Of a stretch of DNA of 64,000 nt, positions 61,862 to 64,000 are shown piece after piece (the stretch's first letter is position 1; each line of letters starts with the position of its first letter). A model generated the notes under the pieces. It did not search any database and was not told the origin of the DNA. It saw only the letters and a list, made by a program, of their open reading frames with translations. The stretch spans positions 20,001 to 84,000 of the forward strand of contig NC_091112.1 in NCBI RefSeq assembly GCF_024713975.1. The letters run 5' to 3'. Source of the DNA: Paralichthys olivaceus (lineage: Eukaryota; Chordata; Actinopteri; Pleuronectiformes; Paralichthyidae). Both the position numbers and the translations under genes were made by a program.

Positions 61862-63114
61862 ATGAATCTGTGGCTCACCTCTCACTTCCTGGTTGTGGGT
61901 TTGTTTGTGTGCAGCGCAGCACCGACGCCTGAAGAATGTTCACAACTGGTCTCACCTGTGTCTCTGGACGACTGCTCCAGGGTAAAACTCTCCTGTGATG
62001 TCAGGGTCAAACCTCAGCTCTGTTCTTCTTATAAAACTCAACAAGAAATAAAAACACGTTTCAATTTAGAAACGCTTTGGTTTTATTAAAAGGTTAAAGG
62101 TCAAACACTTTTAAGAGACTGATACATTGACTGCTTTTATTCTGGATGTATCTGTGTGTGTGTGTGTGTGTGCAGATGTTCGGCAGCTGGAACTTTCTGG
62201 TTGGTTACTCTGATAGTGAATTATTCAACAACATCCTGAAGGTCACCGACAGCTCGACGGTACAAATAAAAAAAAACAGCGATGGCGTACTCAAATTTTC
62301 TGAGTACAACAAGATGTGAGTCCACATGAGAAATTTCAGCTTTTTATTATATTCAAACAATAACTGAACACCTTTAAATAAAGCATGTGACAGGATGTGA
62401 GGAACCTGCATCGACAGAATATCAACTCACTTCTTCCTCTTTTTAAAGGAATGGAAAATGCATCAGCTCGGTAGCTAACGTGACAGTCGACGGTGACACG
62501 GCAACAGTGTCGTGTAAGTTTCAACACTGGAGAAGGAGAGAGGGCGACTGATTGTTTCTATGGAAAAAAAGTTCTCGAACTTGATTTATGAAGATGATGA
62601 CGAAGATGGTGGTGATGATGATGATGATAATGAAGATGTCTGTGTGTGTCCTCAGCGATGAACGTCACGTCTGTGTTCCACGTGTTATCGAGCAGTGACG
62701 ACTGTTTGGTCTTCAACATCAACAGCACCGTCGGGGACATAGATCAGATCATGAGCGTCCTGAACATCAGCGTCTCTGGAGGCGAGGAGGCGGTGGTTCG
62801 CTCTCTGTATCTGATGGGTAGGAAGCTGGAGGTCAGATATAGGAAATGACTCTGTCATTATCTGAAACCTTGATGGATGTTGGGTGTGTTTGTTTGCAGG
62901 CCGGGAGTCGACAGTGAAGGATTCAGACCTGGAGCATTTCAAGCATCAGGCGATCTGCCTCGGCTTCTCCAGAGAACCAGACTTCTACCACGACTCAAAG
63001 AAAGGTGCGTCCCCCTGTAGCCTCACACATTAAACTCTGATATCACCAGCTCACATGACTCTTCTCTCCGCAGAGTTCTGCACCGAAGCAGAATCCATCA
63101 AGATTTTCTCCTGA
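61862..63114 (+). CDS. Lipocalin (toxin-binding-protein-like), copy 2
   Basis: Exons 61862-61981, 62176-62315, 62449-62513, 62656-62817, 62900-63004, 63074-63114, each exactly 4157 bp from copy 1. I find the same protein: the one coding change seen, ATT to ATA in exon 2, keeps isoleucine. Signal peptide, GSW motif, cysteines and glycosylation sites are therefore as in copy 1. The near lack of divergence in introns too means a very recent duplication, gene conversion, or an assembly artefact from two alleles. Confidence 0.88.
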
Positions 63115-63226
63115 AGAAGAAACTCGACGGTCGTCAGTATTTCAGACTGAACAACAGGAAGTAAAGACACAGATGTCTCCAAACATCAAACCTGTCCTCT
63201 GTGATTTTATTTCATTATTTACTTGA

Positions 63227-63232
63227 AATAAA
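63227..63232 (+). terminator. Polyadenylation signal AATAAA, lipocalin copy 2
   Basis: Counterpart of 59070-59075, 113 bp after the stop codon. Confidence 0.7.
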
Positions 63233-63624
63233 AGTTCGTCACTGCAAAACTTCATGTGAAAGTTTCCTTCAGGATCACAGTCAATTCAGCTGCTTTTATT
63301 TTGAAAGAGCAGGAGCTGATCAATAAATATTTAGAGTTAGAAATTAGCTTCTTAAATTTAGCTTTAATTTAGTTTTTATTAAAGTGAATTTTAAAAAGTT
63401 TAAATTGATTTTTATTTTTGAATTCATTCAATTATTTTAAATGATGTTATTTCTGTAAGAAAAGTTTAAAATAAAAAGTTAAAATCGGGTTTTAGACATA
63501 AAACAGGAAATTAGTGACACAGAGTGAAAATGAAAAAAAGAAAGTTAAATCTGATCAGAATGTGAACAGATGTTCTGATCAGAGTCCAGATGTGACGCAG
63601 ACAGGATCCGAGTCAACAACAGTG

Positions 63625-63625
<1 letters not shown>

Positions 63626-63665
<40 letters not shown>
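63626..63665. repeat. (CA)n microsatellite
   Basis: About 19 CA units; the matching tract in unit 1 (59470-59500) is 8 bp shorter. Confidence 0.95.
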
Positions 63666-63667
<2 letters not shown>

Positions 63668-63815
63668 CGGACAGACGGGGGCCGACCAGCAGGGGCCAAC
63701 TGGGGCCAGCGGAGCAAGGGGGCGAGGCCTGCAGGGGCCAACTGGGGCCAGTGGGGGCCAGGGACCTAATATCCTCACCAGCCTCCCTTCTCTCACACTT
63801 TTGTCTCGGTGCACG

Positions 63816-63938
63816 ATGACTCATGTTGAGAAGTTGCTGCTGGCGGTGGCGGTGCTGGCGTTGGGCTCCAACGCAGCAGCGGTGGTGGAGGAATGTAACA
63901 GTCTGAAGAAAGCGCTGCCGACAGACGACCTGCACAAG
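63816..63938 (+). CDS. Third lipocalin gene, exon 1 only (window edge)
   Basis: ATG 63816 opens 41 codons to a donor CACAAG|GTGAGT, phase 0 as in exon 1 of the other two genes. MTHVEKLLLAVAVLALGSNA is a clear signal peptide. The mature start VVEECNSLKKALPTDDLHK aligns with TPEECSQLVSPVSLDDCSR of copies 1 and 2, so it is a diverged family member. The rest lies beyond 64000; the GxW box cannot be checked. Confidence 0.7.
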
Positions 63939-64000
63939 GTGAGTCGTGGTCCTGAGCTCTGGATTCTTCAGGTGATCCTGACGTCTCTGAAGCAGCTGCT

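Larger units (their letters stand above)
61523..63727 (+). repeat. Duplicated segment, unit 2
   Basis: Second copy of 57366-59562, offset 4157 bp. Right of the (CA)n it continues into ggggccaactggggccag repeats, where unit 1 instead runs into the 11-bp array. Confidence 0.95.

Overview
This window is nuclear DNA of a teleost fish, most likely a percomorph. The evidence is GT-AG split genes with small introns, dense CA/GT microsatellites, tRNA-derived SINEs, decayed fish LINEs and MITE-like repeats. The two zinc-finger genes also carry an N-terminal module that I associate with percomorph C2H2 proteins. Exons were assembled by hand from splice consensus, reading phase and family similarity; no search was run.

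Layout. 1-5 kb: AT-rich DNA with a decayed retroelement ORF1 relic (minus). 5.2-12.6 kb: a CEACAM-like immunoglobulin-superfamily receptor (minus; eight coding exons found, cytoplasmic end unresolved). 13.2-16.2 kb: two paralogous two-exon C2H2 zinc-finger genes (plus), the first with an in-frame TAG in exon 1. 18.6-32.1 kb: a complete 20-coding-exon class 6 semaphorin (minus, 1142 aa, closest to SEMA6D); a candidate 5' UTR exon and promoter lie 11 kb upstream in a CpG-rich island at 43.3-43.85 kb. 32-50 kb: mostly non-coding, with SINE, LINE and Harbinger-like repeats. 50.3-54.1 kb: a cortexin gene (plus) with a candidate 5' UTR exon and a 1.2-kb minisatellite in its intron. 54-57 kb: simple repeats and unassigned ORFs. 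57.4-64 kb: a lipocalin cluster (plus) with two almost identical six-exon genes 4157 bp apart and exon 1 of a third, divergent gene running off the window.

Functional picture. The semaphorin (axon guidance, signalling in both directions) and cortexin (small neuronal membrane protein) look like one ancient linked pair: human SEMA6D/CTXN2, SEMA6A/CTXN3 and SEMA6B/CTXN1 are also linked. The CEACAM-like receptor, the zinc-finger pair and the lipocalins belong to fast-turnover families and appear to be lineage-specific neighbours. The strongest leads are the very recent lipocalin duplication with its third member, the stop codon in the first zinc-finger gene, the minisatellite made of splice-acceptor-like units next to the cortexin acceptor, and the Harbinger-like dispersed element with a conserved 63-aa frame.
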